Assembly: GCA_001313085.1 (NCBI GenBank)
Contig: BBFE01000036.1
Coordinates: forward strand, 1-42,397
Direction of reading: 5' to 3'
DNA: 42,397 nucleotides
DNA from: Paenibacillus sp. JCM 18996
Lineage (GTDB): Bacteria > Bacillota > Bacilli > Paenibacillales > NBRC-103111
This document shows positions 31,457 to 40,898 of this stretch, in pieces (the first letter of the stretch is position 1; each line of letters begins with the position of its first letter). The position numbers were made by a program, and so were the translations under genes. The notes below the pieces were generated by a model, which worked only from the letters and a program-made list of their open reading frames with translations, made no database searches and was not told the origin of the DNA.

Positions 31457-31518
31457 GTAGATATATGGAATTTGTATAGTACAAGGGTTAGTTCACATAA
31501 AGGGGTTTGAAGCTGCGG

Positions 31519-32542
31519 ATGGATTACAAGAGCGTATTGAAGGAGATTGGGAAGGGGAAGGTTGCCCCGGTTTATTTGTGCTACGGGCCCGAAAAATATA
31601 CCATGCGGCAGTTTGTCGAATCGGTATGCGGGGCGCTGGTTGAGCCGGAGCAGAAGGATATGGCCGTGGTCCGATATGATTTGGCGGAGACCTCACTGGA
31701 AGGTGTCATCGAGGATGCGGAGACGCTGCCTTTTCTGGTATCGCGCAAAATCGTAATCGCGAGCGGGGCAGCGTTTTTTTTCACGGGATCCAAGGATACC
31801 AGCAAGGTCGAGCACCGGATCGACAAACTGGCTGAGTATCTTAAAGCCCCTGTCGACTATTCCGTCATCATTTTCACGGTGGATGCGGAGAAGCTGGACG
31901 AGCGCAAAAAAAATCGTGAAATCGCTGAAGGAAGCTGATGCCACCGTTCCTTTTCTGTCACTGACTCCGAACCAGCTCACCCATTGGGTCAAAGTGCAAG
32001 CCGATCAGGCACACGTCGAGATGACGGATGAAGCTGTCGAACAAATCATTCTGTATACTGGGGGCAGTCTGCAGATTTTGGCCGGCGAGCTTGATAAATG
32101 CTTTCTATATGTGGGAGAAAACGGCCGTCTTACGCCCGGGCTGATCGATGATCTGGTCGTTCGCAGCACGGAGCAGAATGTGTTTATTCTCATCGAGGAT
32201 ATCGTGCAGATGAACCTAACCCGGGCGTTCGGTATATTCCACGACCTGCTGAAGCAGAAGGAAGAACCGATCAAAATCGTCAGCCTCATAGCTCGGCAGT
32301 TCCGCATCATTCTGCAGGTGAAGGAGCTGCTGTCGCAGAGCTATTCGCACCAGCAGATCGCATCCCAACTGGGAGTGCATCCTTATGGGGTAAAGGTGGC
32401 CGCGGCGCAGGGCGGTAGGTATACAATGGACAAGCTTTATACGATTCTGAGCCAGATTGCGGATCTCGATTACGGAATGAAAACCGGACAGACCGATAAG
32501 GTGGCCGGCCTCGAGATGTTCCTTCTTCGACTGGCAGGTTGA
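31519..32542 (+). CDS. holA: DNA polymerase III delta subunit (frameshifted)
   Basis: Clamp-loader delta subunit (YqeN in Bacillus). N-terminus MDYKSVLKEIGKGKVAPVYL followed by CYGPEKYTMRQF, then IVEDAETLPFLVSRKIVIA-like strand (here EGVIEDAETLPFLVSRKIVI), NQLTHWV, GGSLQILAGELDKCFLY, LIARQFRIILQVKELL and the C-terminal LGVHPYGVKVAA. The ATG at 31519 fits family starts; a TTG at 31507 in the same frame is too close to AAAGGGG. Breaks: T8 near 31775-31782 is in frame but likely three too long, A8 near 31907-31914 needs one A removed. Ends FLLRLAG at 32542; that 3' end is duplicated just downstream. Confidence 0.93.
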
Positions 32543-32659
32543 ATAATGCTCACTGTGTGAAGAAGCTTTGTGTGGGGCGCGCTTCAGCGTTCCTGCTTCG
32601 TCTGGCAGGTTGAGTAATACCCACCGTGTGAAGAAGCTTTGTCTGCGGTGCGCTTCTCA
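32518..32659 (+). repeat. 71-bp tandem duplication including the holA 3' end
   Basis: Copy 1 at 32518-32588 and copy 2 at 32589-32659, both beginning GTTCCT and sharing GCAGGTTGA and GTGTGAAGAAGCTTTGT. Copy 2 repeats the last seven holA codons and stop (FLLRLAG) with two synonymous changes (CTT to CTG, CGA to CGT). The downstream parts differ at several positions. Confidence 0.8.
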
Positions 32660-32776
32660 GGAGCGCTTTGCGGTGTTTCACCAGAGGTGGCCACACCCCG
32701 TCGAAACGAGTGTAAGAAGCTGCTGTAAACACAAAAAATCCACCGCAGCCAGATTTCGCCTGCGCCGAGAAAAAAT

Positions 32777-32921
32777 AAAGGAACGGTATTCCGCTAAGTT
32801 CATCGGAAGCAGCTTTTTCATGCTGTTTACCTACAATGAGCATGATATAGCGGAACGCTACTCCTTTATACATGGCAAATTTCCGGGAAATATAGCTTTA
32901 GCGGAAAAAAAGTACGTTATG
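32777..32921. repeat. Intergenic repeat-like element with TAGCGGAA motifs
   Basis: Three related blocks: AAAGGAACGGTATTCCGCTA (32777-32796), ATAGCGGAACGCTACTCC (32847-32864) and TAGCGGAAAAAAAGTACG (about 32899-32916). The first is an imperfect inverted version of the second. Looks like a member of a dispersed intergenic repeat family; copy number cannot be judged from one window. Confidence 0.4.
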
Positions 32922-32981
32922 CCTATGTAGCCCGTCACGTTTCAGCTCGGCAATCCGATGAAATATGGGCACAAAAAAGAA

Positions 32982-33010
32982 GAAACTGCCGTCAATTTCT
33001 CGGCAGTTTC
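32982..33010 (-). terminator. rpsT terminator
   Basis: GAAACTGCCG (32982-32991) pairs perfectly with CGGCAGTTTC (33001-33010); on the minus strand the stem is followed by TTCTTTTTTG. Lies about 60 bases past the rpsT stop. Confidence 0.85.
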
Positions 33011-33072
33011 CAGTTACCTCCAACGAACATCAGTGTCCTCGTCAAGGACTCATCGATTCTATCCGTTAAGTA

Positions 33073-33341
33073 TTAAGCGTTCAATGTGTTGAGCTGTTTA
33101 GCCAGACGGGATTTTTTTGCGGGCAGCCGCATTTTTTATGAATTAATCCTTTGGTTGCAGCTTTGTCCAGCTTCTTGCTTGCAGCGATGAGGGCCGCTTT
33201 GGCGGTTTCCACATCATTGCCTGCTGCAGCAGTCTCGAAAGATTTTACAGCTGTACGAAGAGCAGACTTTTGGGAAGCGTTGCGCAGACGACGCTTTTCG
33301 CTGACTTTCACTCTCTTGATCGCGGATTTAATGTTTGGCAT
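33073..33341 (-). CDS. rpsT: 30S ribosomal protein S20 (frameshifted near 3' end)
   Basis: S20, a primary 16S rRNA-binding protein of the small subunit. Sequence [39 protein letters not shown], then after repair [19 protein letters not shown] ending NTLNA. Start 33341 with AGGAGGTGA upstream; 88 residues once one A each is removed from the runs at about 33129-33134 and 33111-33117. Divergent from gpr and on the strand opposite holA, as in Bacillus. Confidence 0.97.
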
Positions 33342-33500
33342 GAAGTTCACCTCCTAAACATGGAACGTACACAGAAGACGTTGTTTGCATAAACGCAGGT
33401 AAAAAAGGTCATTCCCGTTCAACGTTTCTTTTTTTCACAACTTTATGTATTCTACCATGCGAATATGCAAAAATCAATAGCACACCCATTGTCCCTCTTT

Positions 33501-33530
33501 GAATAAGGAATTCCTTTCCTTCGCACAATA
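33501..33530 (+). promoter_or_regulatory. Probable sigma-G/sigma-F forespore promoter of gpr
   Basis: GAATA (33501-33505) and CACAATA (33524-33530) with an 18-bp spacer resemble the sigma-F/G pattern gHATR then CATNNTA, with one mismatch in the -10. It lies 31 bases before the gpr ATG. Forespore control is expected for this protease. Confidence 0.55.
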
Positions 33531-33561
33531 AGTAAATAAGTGGAGAAAGGGGTTTTTTTCG

Positions 33562-34560
33562 ATGGAACTGGATTTAAGCCGCTACTCCGTGAGGACCGAC
33601 CTTGCGCTCGAAGCGCGGGAACTGGCGTCGCCTAATGGAGAAGAGATTCCCGGCGTACATACGGACGTTGACGAGCAAGAGGGCATTAAAGTCACCAAAA
33701 TATCGATCAGGAGCGACGAAGGCGCGAGAAGAATAGGCAAAATGCCGGGCAGCTATCTTACTTTTGAGGTTCCCGGAATACGGACTAAGGACACCGGGCT
33801 GCAGAACAAAGTGGCTACAAGGTTCGCGCAGGAATTTGAAAAGTTTCTTATTCAGCTGAACATTCCTCCAGAAGCCAAGGCGCTGGTGATTGGTCTGGGC
33901 AACTGGAACGTAACTCCCGATGCGCTGGGGCCGATTGTTGTCGAGAATATTATGGTCACCCGCCATTATTTCGAGCTGATGCCGGAACGGGTGGCGCCCG
34001 GCTACCGCCCGGTCAGCGCAGTAGCCCCAGGCGTTCTCGGCATCACAGGAATCGAGAGCAGCGAAATCGTACAGGGGATTGTTGAGAAGTCCAGACCTGA
34101 CTTTATTATTGCGGTGGATGCGCTGGCTTCGAAGGCGCTCGAAAGAGTGAATACGACCATCCAAATTGCCGATACAGGCATTCATCCCGGTTCGGGCATC
34201 GGCAATAAGCGCAAAGGGATAACGAAAGAAATTTTCGGCATCCCCGTGATAGCTATCGGCGTGCCGACGGTGGTATATGCATCCACGATCGTCAGCAACA
34301 GCTTTGAAATGATGCAAAACCACTTCCGGCAGGAAACCAGGCACACGGACCGTATCCTTGGCCTGCTCGATTCGATGCGGGAAGAAGAGCGGCTCGCGCT
34401 GGTCAAAGAAGTGTTGGACCCGTTGGGCCACGATCTGCTCGTGACGCCCAAGGAAATCGACCAGTTCATCGAAGACATCTCGAATATTATCGCCAGCGGT
34501 CTGAATGCCGCACTGCATGAAGCGGTCGACGTCGACAACGTCTCCGCATATACGCATTAA
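33562..34560 (+). CDS. gpr: Germination protease GPR
   Basis: A25-family protease that degrades small acid-soluble spore proteins at germination. Full-length, 332 residues, no frame damage. It carries the pro-segment (YSVRTDLALEARELA) with TDV near the autoprocessing region, then VIGLGNWNVTPDALGP, PGVLGITGIESSEIVQGI, IIAVDALASKALERV, IQIADTGIHPGSGIGNKR and GVPTVVYASTIV, all strongly conserved. ATG 33562 follows GGAGAAAGGGG, but a T7 run sits in the spacer. First gene of gpr-spoIIP-yqxA. Confidence 0.98.
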   Translation: MELDLSRYSVRTDLALEARELASPNGEEIPGVHTDVDEQEGIKVTKISIRSDEGARRIGKMPGSYLTFEVPGIRTKDTGLQNKVATRFAQEFEKFLIQLNIPPEAKALVIGLGNWNVTPDALGPIVVENIMVTRHYFELMPERVAPGYRPVSAVAPGVLGITGIESSEIVQGIVEKSRPDFIIAVDALASKALERVNTTIQIADTGIHPGSGIGNKRKGITKEIFGIPVIAIGVPTVVYASTIVSNSFEMMQNHFRQETRHTDRILGLLDSMREEERLALVKEVLDPLGHDLLVTPKEIDQFIEDISNIIASGLNAALHEAVDVDNVSAYTH

Positions 34561-34564
34561 GCGG

Positions 34565-34590
34565 AGCTGTCCTTTGCGGCAGCTTTTTTT
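34565..34590 (+). terminator. gpr terminator
   Basis: AGCTGTC (34565-34571) pairs with GGCAGCT (34578-34584), one G-T pair, followed by T7, just after the gpr stop. Confidence 0.8.
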
Positions 34591-35048
34591 GGTGGGCGGG
34601 AAAATTGCAGCATCCTAGCCCCAGCGTTACCCCAGAAGTTATGTCATGCAGCATCGAGTCAGTTCCAGGGATGTCCCCCAATTCCAGCGATATTTTTTGC
34701 GTACCAGGGATCTTCTCGATTTATATAGATAGGAAGGCAATCAAACTGAGCAAATATCAGCATATTTTCCCGGTATTTCCAGTGCTCTAACATGCTCACT
34801 GTGTCGATGCCCTGTCTCCAACGGCCAACGGAGCATCCCAGTCCTGCGTTGAGTGGCGTATCCCCTGCTCACCCCGCCGTCAGTCCCTGCTTCTATCGAT
34901 GGGAAAAGAAATCTATCAGAAAGTTTCAATATACTGTTCTAGCTAATGCCGAAAGTTCATAGATTGATTACTAGATGAGAGCCGGACCAACCCGCCGGGA
35001 TCTCCATCCTGCCAGAATTCGCGCCCGCCGAAGGAGGAAATCGTAATC
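34591..35048. other. Intergenic region between gpr and spoIIP
   Basis: About 460 bases with no recognisable gene on either strand. A TTCCAG(G/C)GAT-like phrase recurs three times (about 34658, 34681, 34706), and the 12-mer TGCTCACTGTGT at 34794 also occurs next to holA at 32548. The last 20 bases hold the spoIIP ribosome binding site AAGGAGGA. No promoter identified with confidence. Confidence 0.4.
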
Positions 35049-36275
35049 ATGAAATGGACGGCAGTAACCATTAATGTCAGCCGCATCACACGCGTAGCCA
35101 ATGCCTTGCGCTCCCTTAGCCGGACCTTTGTCGTGCTTTCGATAAGCACCTTTCTCTTTATTCTCGCACTCGGCCTCATAGGATACATCCAAGGCCATAG
35201 TTCCCGCAGCGCTCCCGTCTCTTCGATGAAAGGCTCGCCGCTTCGGTATCGAACCAGTTTTTTTTCGACATGATGAGCATGGAAATGCCTCACCTGCAGT
35301 CGGACAAGAAGAGCTTCACTTTCTCCCAGCGCAATGTGTTCAATTTGGCTTTTCGGATGCTTACCGACACGAACCCGAAAGACCCTAGGACACTGGTGGC
35401 CCGCGAGCTCCCGGGAAGCGAGAAAACGACGGTGCTGCTTCAGCCCAAAAAAAACTCCGGCAACGACACTCCGGAAGACTACTACATCCCAAAAAAAGCA
35501 GTCCGTCACCGGCGGTTCACAGACTACCACTCCTGCAACGGCACCGGCCGAACCGCCAAAACCCGTACCCGCGCCAGACACGCAGACCCAGGCGCAGCTC
35601 CCAAATCCGCGGGAAAGAACATCGCTTTTATTTATTCGACACATAACCGGGAATCTTTTCTGCCCGAGCTCAAAGGAATCAAAGACCCGGACAGCGCCTA
35701 CTCCTCCGATGTAAATGTGACCGACGTAGGACTCCGGCTTGCCCAATCGCTGGAAAAAGAAGGGATAGGTACCGTCCAGTCCAAAACGAATTACGCCGCA
35801 ATCGAAAATTTCAAATACCCGCTGTCTTACAGCTACTCCAAAAAAAACGCTGCAGGAGCTGTCGCTGCCCACCCGGATTTGAAGTTTTATTTTGATATCC
35901 ACCGAGATTCGCAGGAAAGGAGCAAAACCACAGTCACTATAGACGGCAAAGATTATGCGCAGGTCTATTTCATTGTGGGGGGCAAGAATCCGAACTGGAA
36001 AAAAGAACGAAGCGTTCGCCAGCCAGATTCATGAAGCTCTGGAAGCGAAGCATAGCGGAATTTCCAAAGGCATATACGCTAAAACGTCCCAAGGAAATGG
36101 GGAGTACAACCAGTCGTTCTCGCCCAACAGCATCCTTATTGAGATTGGTGGGCCGTACAATTCGTTGGAGGAATGCTACCGCACGGCAGATGTGCTGGCT
36201 TCCGCAGTGGCCAAGGTGATCATGAACGCCGAGAAAGTCGACGCCGGGCAGGGAACCGTGAAGTCGGCGAATTAG
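35049..36275 (+). CDS. spoIIP: Stage II sporulation protein P (frameshifted)
   Basis: Peptidoglycan amidase/endopeptidase that works with SpoIID and SpoIIM in engulfment. N-terminal membrane anchor VVLSISTFLFILALGLIGYI (about residues 29-48), a Pro/Thr-rich linker, then the catalytic domain with FIYSTHNRESFLPELKG, YFDIHRDSQERSKTTVTIDG, YFIVGGKNPNW and ILIEIGGPYNSLEECYRTAD, matching the family's His- and Glu-bearing motifs. ATG 35049 with AAGGAGGA upstream. Breaks: near 35240, T8 near 35260-35267, A7 near 35446-35452 and 35491-35497, A7 near 35840-35846 and near 35998-36004. Confidence 0.93.
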
Positions 36276-36447
36276 CCGGAGAAAGCGGATGCCGTGCGAC
36301 GAGATGCGAAGCCGGCTGAGCTGCCGGAAAGTGAACAACTAGGCAGTCAGCCGAGCGAGTGCAGGCAGACAACAAGCCCGGCCAATGGTTGGAAAATAAT
36401 GCGGCTTGCTCTACCCGAGCTTGGGCCGCCTGAAGGAGAGTAGGAAG

Positions 36448-36877
36448 ATGCCGCGCTTTTACGTTCATGGGATCCTGTTGATTCTGCTCGTCAGTTTCTG
36501 TATTTTCTTTGGAGTGGATATTGCGACCAAGGGGATGGAAAATGTCCAGGGCCCATTCGCCGCTGTGGAGAGGGCCAAAGCCCGGTCGCAGTCTGTTTTT
36601 GCCGGCCCAAATGCGGACGCAGCCTCCAAAGGCTCCAGCCAGGCTGCCGCGGCCGTCAAGGCCGAAGCCGCAATAGCTGAAGCCGCGAAAGCCGAGGCTG
36701 CAAAAGCCGAAGCCGCGAAAGCCGAAGCGGCCAAAAAAGCCCGAGCCGCAGCGCGCGGAGGATCCGGGCGAATCGGCGGTGAACCGCACGGGCAACAAGA
36801 TCGGGGATCTGTTGCAGATTTTGTCCTACCACGTCATCCGTATCGTCGTATCGCTGTTCGACGCCCTAATCAATTGA
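36448..36877 (+). CDS. yqxA: YqxA-like DUF3679 protein with AEAAK repeats (frameshifted)
   Basis: Small membrane protein in the conserved slot between spoIIP and lepA. N-terminal helix HGILLILLVSFCIFFGVDIA, then GMENVQGPF, an Ala/Glu/Lys helix-forming repeat (AEAAK about four times, DNA 36661-36736), and after removing one A at 36734-36739 the C-terminus RTGNKIGDLLQILSYHVIRI then VVSLFDALIN. ATG 36448 with AGGAAG upstream. Function unknown; the repeat is not part of the family as I know it. Confidence 0.8.
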
Positions 36878-36959
36878 CCGCGCCTCCAGGCGCGTGTCGC
36901 GGCGCTGCACGGCGGTGCTCGGACACCATGCAGGAAAAAAGGGAATATCCTTGCAGGAA

Positions 36960-36988
36960 TTGAAGCCTTGCCATCCAACTGTTATAAT
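36960..36988 (+). promoter_or_regulatory. Sigma-A promoter of lepA
   Basis: TTGAAG at 36960-36965 and perfect TATAAT at 36983-36988, spacer 17 bp, 74 bases before the lepA ATG. Confidence 0.7.
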
Positions 36989-37061
36989 TAAAATTATGCT
37001 ATTTTGCACGAGCTGGCTGTATAACAGTGTGATTCAAGCTTTCAGGGGGTAATCCATAAGC

Positions 37062-38879
37062 ATGGCGGATATTCGTGAACGTCAAAAGAAAATAAGAAAC
37101 TTCTGCATCATCGCCCATATCGACCATGGGAAGTCCACTCTGGCGGACCGGATCCTGGAATTTACCGGCGCTTTGACGTCGCGCGAAATGCAGGACCAGG
37201 TGCTCGACCAGATGGATCTGGAGCGGGAACGCGGCATTACGATCAAGCTGCAGGCGGTGCGTTTGAACTATAAGCCGATAACGGCGAGGAATATATTCTC
37301 AACCTGATCGATACCCCGGGGCACGTCGACTTCACCTATGAAGTATCGCGAAGCCTTGCGGCCTGCGAAGGCGCGCTGCTGGTTGTCGATGCGGCGCAGG
37401 GAATCGAAGCCCAGACGCTGGCGAATGTATATCTGGCACTCGACAACAACCTCGAGATTCTGCCGGTCATCAACAAGATCGACCTTCCGAGCGCGGATCC
37501 GGAAAGAGTCAAGCAGGAGATCGAGGAGGTCATCGGCCTCGACGCCAGTGAAGCGGTGCTCGCCTCCGCAAAGGCCGGCATCGGGATCAAGGAAATTCTC
37601 GAGCAGGTCTGCGCTAAAGTGCCCGCTCCGCAGGGAGATCCGGACCAACCTTTGAAAGCGCTGATTTTCGATTCGCATTACGACCCGTATAAGGGTGTTA
37701 TCGTATACGTACGGGTAGTGGACGGATCGATCAAAGCGGGCTCCAAGATCAAGTTTATGGCGACCGGTGCTGTTTTTTTGAAGTGATTGAGGTCGGAGCG
37801 TTCAAGCCTAGAATGGGCATCGTCGATGCGCTTGAGGTCGGTGACGTCGGTTTTATCGTGGCCGGGGTGAAGAATGTGGGAGACACACGGGTCGGAGATA
37901 CGGTGACGGACGCGAAGAATCCGGCTGCCGAGCTTTGCCCGGTTACCGCAAAATCAATCCGATGGTCTTCTGCGGACTGTACCCGATTGAAACGTCGGAT
38001 TACAACGATTTGCGGGAGGCGCTGGAGAAGTTGGAGCTGAACGACGCGTCTCTGACTTACGAGCCGGAGACCTCGACAGCGCTGGGATTCGGTTTCCGCT
38101 GCGGGTTCCTCGGACTGCTCCATATGGAGATTATCCAGGAACGGATCGAACGGGAATTCAACATTCCGTTGATCACGACTGCGCCGAGCGTTATTTTCAA
38201 GGTCAAGCTGACTAACGGCGAGGAGCTGCTTATCGACAACCCGTCGAACATGCCGGACGTACAGAAGATCGAGTACATTGAGGAGCCTTACGTGAAAGCT
38301 GCCATTATTGTGCCGAACGATTTTGTGGGCACGATTATGGAGCTCTGCCAAGCAAGCGCGGCGAATTTATCAACATGGAATATCTGGATGCAAACCGCGT
38401 CACTTTGACTTACGACATTCCGCTTTCCGAGATCGTCTACGACTTTTTTCGACCAGCTGAAATCGAGCACCAAAGGCTACGCTTCGTTCGATTACGAGCT
38501 GTCCGGCTACAAACGGTCCAATCTGGTCAAAATGGACATTTTGCTGAACGGCGAACAGGTCGACGCCTTGTCCTTCATCGTGCACAGGGACCGTGCTTAC
38601 AACCGGGGCCGCTTGATTTGCGAGAAGCTGAAGGACCTGATTCCGCGCCAAATGTTCGAAGTGCCTGTCCAGGCCTCCATCGGGCAGAAAGTCGTGGCAA
38701 GGGAAACCGTAAAAGCGATGCGCAAGAACGTCCTGGCCAAATGCTACGGCGGCGACATATCCCGGAAGCGGAAGCTGCTGGATAAGCAAAAGGAAGGAAA
38801 GAAGCGGATGAAGCAGGTCGGCAGCGTGGAAGTGCCTCAGGAAGCTTTTATGGCTGTACTGAGAATTGACGATAAATAG
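37062..38879 (+). CDS. lepA: Elongation factor 4 (LepA) (frameshifted)
   Basis: Ribosome-associated translational GTPase. G1 HIDHGKST, G2 region RERGITI, G3 DTPGHVDF, G4 NKIDLP, G5 SAKAGIG are all visible; further on [20 protein letters not shown] and the C-terminal [20 protein letters not shown] signature specific to LepA. ATG 37062 with AGGGGG upstream. Breaks: near 37275 (a base missing), T7 at about 37770-37776 (one or two extra), near 37940, near 38350-38360, and T6 near 38443-38448. 605 or so residues once repaired, the family's size. Confidence 0.97.
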
Positions 38880-38970
38880 TGAATGAAGGCAGGGGCCGCG
38901 TGCTCCTGCTTTTGACATACGGGGCCAACACAAGCACCGGGAAGTCCATGCGGGAAAGAAGGAATAGGCA

Positions 38971-40189
38971 ATGACAAAAAAAAGATTTTACGAATACAGT
39001 ACTGAGTGATGCGAAAGCGGAACGGGCGCATATTCACCGGGTGAAGCCGAGCGCCGTGTACATTCACATCCCTTTTTTTGCACGAACAAATGCCATTACT
39101 GCGATTTTAACTCTTTTGTGCTGAAAGGCCAGCCGGTGATGGATTATCTCTTCGCTCTGGAAAAAAGAGATGGAGAATACGGTGAAGCAGCTTCCTCCCG
39201 CTCATGTGGAAACGATTTTTTTTGTCGGAGGAGGTACGCCTACTGTTCTGCTCCCGGACCAGATGGAGATTTTTTCTGAAAATGGTGAGGACCTACTTCC
39301 CGTCAAGCGACCCGAACCTTGAATTTTCGATGGAAGCGAACCCGGGCACAACAGACCAGGAAAAGCTCGCTGCGATGAGGGAAGGCGGAGTAAACCGGAT
39401 TTCGTTCGGGGTCCAGTCTTTTGACAACGGGCTGCTCGAGCGGATCGGCCGGATCCATAATACGGATGATGTGTACCGTTCCCTGGAAAACGCGCGCAAG
39501 GCAGGCTTTGACAATATGTCGATCGACCTGATGTTCGGGCTGCCTGGGCAGACGGTGGAGATTATGCGCGACACTTTGGACAAAGCGCTGGCGCTCGGCC
39601 TGAAGCACTATTCGATCTACTCGCTGAAAGTTGAGGAGAACACGCTGTTCCATACGCTGTACCATAAGAATCAGCTTCCGCTGCCGGACGAGGAAGAGGA
39701 AGTGAACATGTTCCACCTTATAATGAATACTTTGCGGGCCGCAGGCTGCGGGCAGTATGAAATCAGCAACTTTGCCAGGCCCGGCTATGAAAGCCGCCAT
39801 AACATGATGTACTGGCGCAATCAGCCGTACTACGGCCTCGGCGCGGGTGCGCACGGTATATGCTTGGACGCCGCCATGTAAACGTCAAGGGAGTAGGGGC
39901 CTTCATCGAAGCGGCCGGAAAAGGGCTGCCCCGGATGGAGAGCTTTGAGGTTACCCGTCAGGAAGCGATGGAGGATTTTATGATGGTAGGCCTTCGGATG
40001 CTGCGGGGCGTGCGAAGGAGCGATTTTGCCTCTCAGTTCGGGATGTCTTTGGAGGAAGCATTTGGCAATGTGCTGAAGAGGCAGTTGAACATGGGGCTGC
40101 TAGAGGAAACGGCGGAAGGGTACAGGCTGTCGGAGCGGGGAGTGCTTTTCGGCAATGAGGTGTTCGGGGCGTTCCTTGATGCGGAATAG
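38971..40189 (+). CDS. hemW: HemW, radical SAM heme chaperone (frameshifted)
   Basis: Radical SAM protein formerly called oxygen-independent coproporphyrinogen oxidase-like; transfers heme. After repair: AVYIHIPFCTNKCHYCDFNS with the CxxxCxxC cluster motif, FVGGGTPT, EFSMEANPGTTD, RISFGVQSFD, SIDLMFGLPGQT, YSIYSLKVEENT and GQYEISNFARPG. It shows CNKCHYC rather than the extra Cys of true HemN. ATG 38971 with GAAGGAA upstream. Breaks: A8 near 38975-38982, T7 near 39072-39078, A6 near 39161-39166, T8 near 39216-39223, T6 near 39270-39275, and near 39855. Follows lepA as in Bacillus. Confidence 0.95.
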
Positions 40190-40311
40190 GAAAGATTTGC
40201 GAGAACCTATTGCATTTTATACAAATTGATGTATATTTATACATGAATCCTTTTTTGGACAGCTCCGCTGCCGGCGGATTCGATTTTGCAGTGAACGGTG
40301 GGAGTGCGATC

Positions 40312-40777
40312 ATGACGGTTACTTGCCGCAAGGCGACGCGGGAAGATGTGGAAACTTTATATGACATTATTCAGGGCTATGCAGCCCAAGGGATTATGCT
40401 GCCACGCAGCAGGTCCATGCTGAACGAGCAGATTGACGATTTTGTCGTTGCCGAGGTCGACGAACGGCTGGTCGGCTGCGGGTCGCTCACCCGGTTAGGA
40501 GAGGATTTGGTCGAGATTCGATCTCTGGGCGTGACAGAGGGATATAAAGGGTTAGGCATCGGCAAATCGATTGTGGCACACCTGGTGGACGAAGCGAAGA
40601 ACAGGAATATTCCCAAGGTGATGGCGTTGACATATGAAGTGAAATTTTTTTTCCAGAAAAAACGGGTTTCATGTGGTGCCGAAGGAGATTTTTCCGGAGA
40701 AGGTCTGGAAGGATTGCGTGAACTGTCCGAAGCAGCTCTGCTGCGATGAAATCGCCGTCCTGAAGCGGCTGGATTGA
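40312..40777 (+). CDS. GNAT acetyltransferase, N-acetylglutamate-synthase-like (frameshifted)
   Basis: Short GNAT protein. From ATG 40312: [59 protein letters not shown] (acetyl-CoA loop) and ALTYEVKFF. Removing extra T at 40646-40653 and A at 40658-40663 gives a C-terminus with [20 protein letters not shown], a Cys cluster that I associate with stand-alone N-acetylglutamate synthases of some bacteria. That substrate call is inference. No arginine genes are adjacent. Ends at TGA 40775-40777, directly before a terminator. Confidence 0.72.
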
Positions 40778-40783
40778 CTTGAC

Positions 40784-40812
40784 AACAGACCTTAGGGTCT
40801 GTTATTTTTTTT
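40784..40812 (+). terminator. Intrinsic terminator before hrcA
   Basis: AACAGACC (40784-40791) pairs with GGTCTGTT (40796-40803), loop TTAG, followed by A and T8. It separates the GNAT gene from the heat-shock operon. Confidence 0.85.
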
Positions 40813-40822
40813 GTATTATGGT

Positions 40823-40849
40823 TTAGCACTCATAAGACAGGAGTGCTAA
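40823..40849 (+). promoter_or_regulatory. CIRCE operator
   Basis: Perfect inverted repeat TTAGCACTC (40823-40831), nine-base spacer, GAGTGCTAA (40841-40849): the HrcA-binding CIRCE element. It follows a TATTAT -10-like hexamer (40814-40819) and lies 50 bases upstream of hrcA, so the operon should be heat-induced and autoregulated. Confidence 0.97.
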
Positions 40850-40898
40850 CGACCGGACGAGAGAGGACAAATTCAGCCAAAGGAGCGGAGGGCAGGCC

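Larger units (their letters stand above)
32543..33072. other. Intergenic region between holA and rpsT
   Basis: 530 bases without a convincing gene. It contains the second copy of the holA 3' end, a stretch with repeated GGAACG/TAGCGGAA motifs (32777-32921) and the rpsT terminator at 32982-33010. Confidence 0.6.

Noticed and set aside
31225..31460. CRISPR array suggested by regularly spaced similar units
   Set aside because: Units are 15 bp, contiguous and degenerate with no spacers, and encode pentapeptides; no cas genes are present.
33574..34557. 327-codon minus-strand ORF opposite gpr
   Set aside because: Antisense shadow of the intact, highly conserved gpr; its translation is His/Arg/Asn-rich and unlike a protein family.
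40779..40819. TTGACA at 40779-40784 with TATTAT at 40814-40819 as the hrcA promoter
   Set aside because: The spacer would be 29 bp and the -35 lies in the preceding terminator stem; run-length error cannot plausibly account for the excess.
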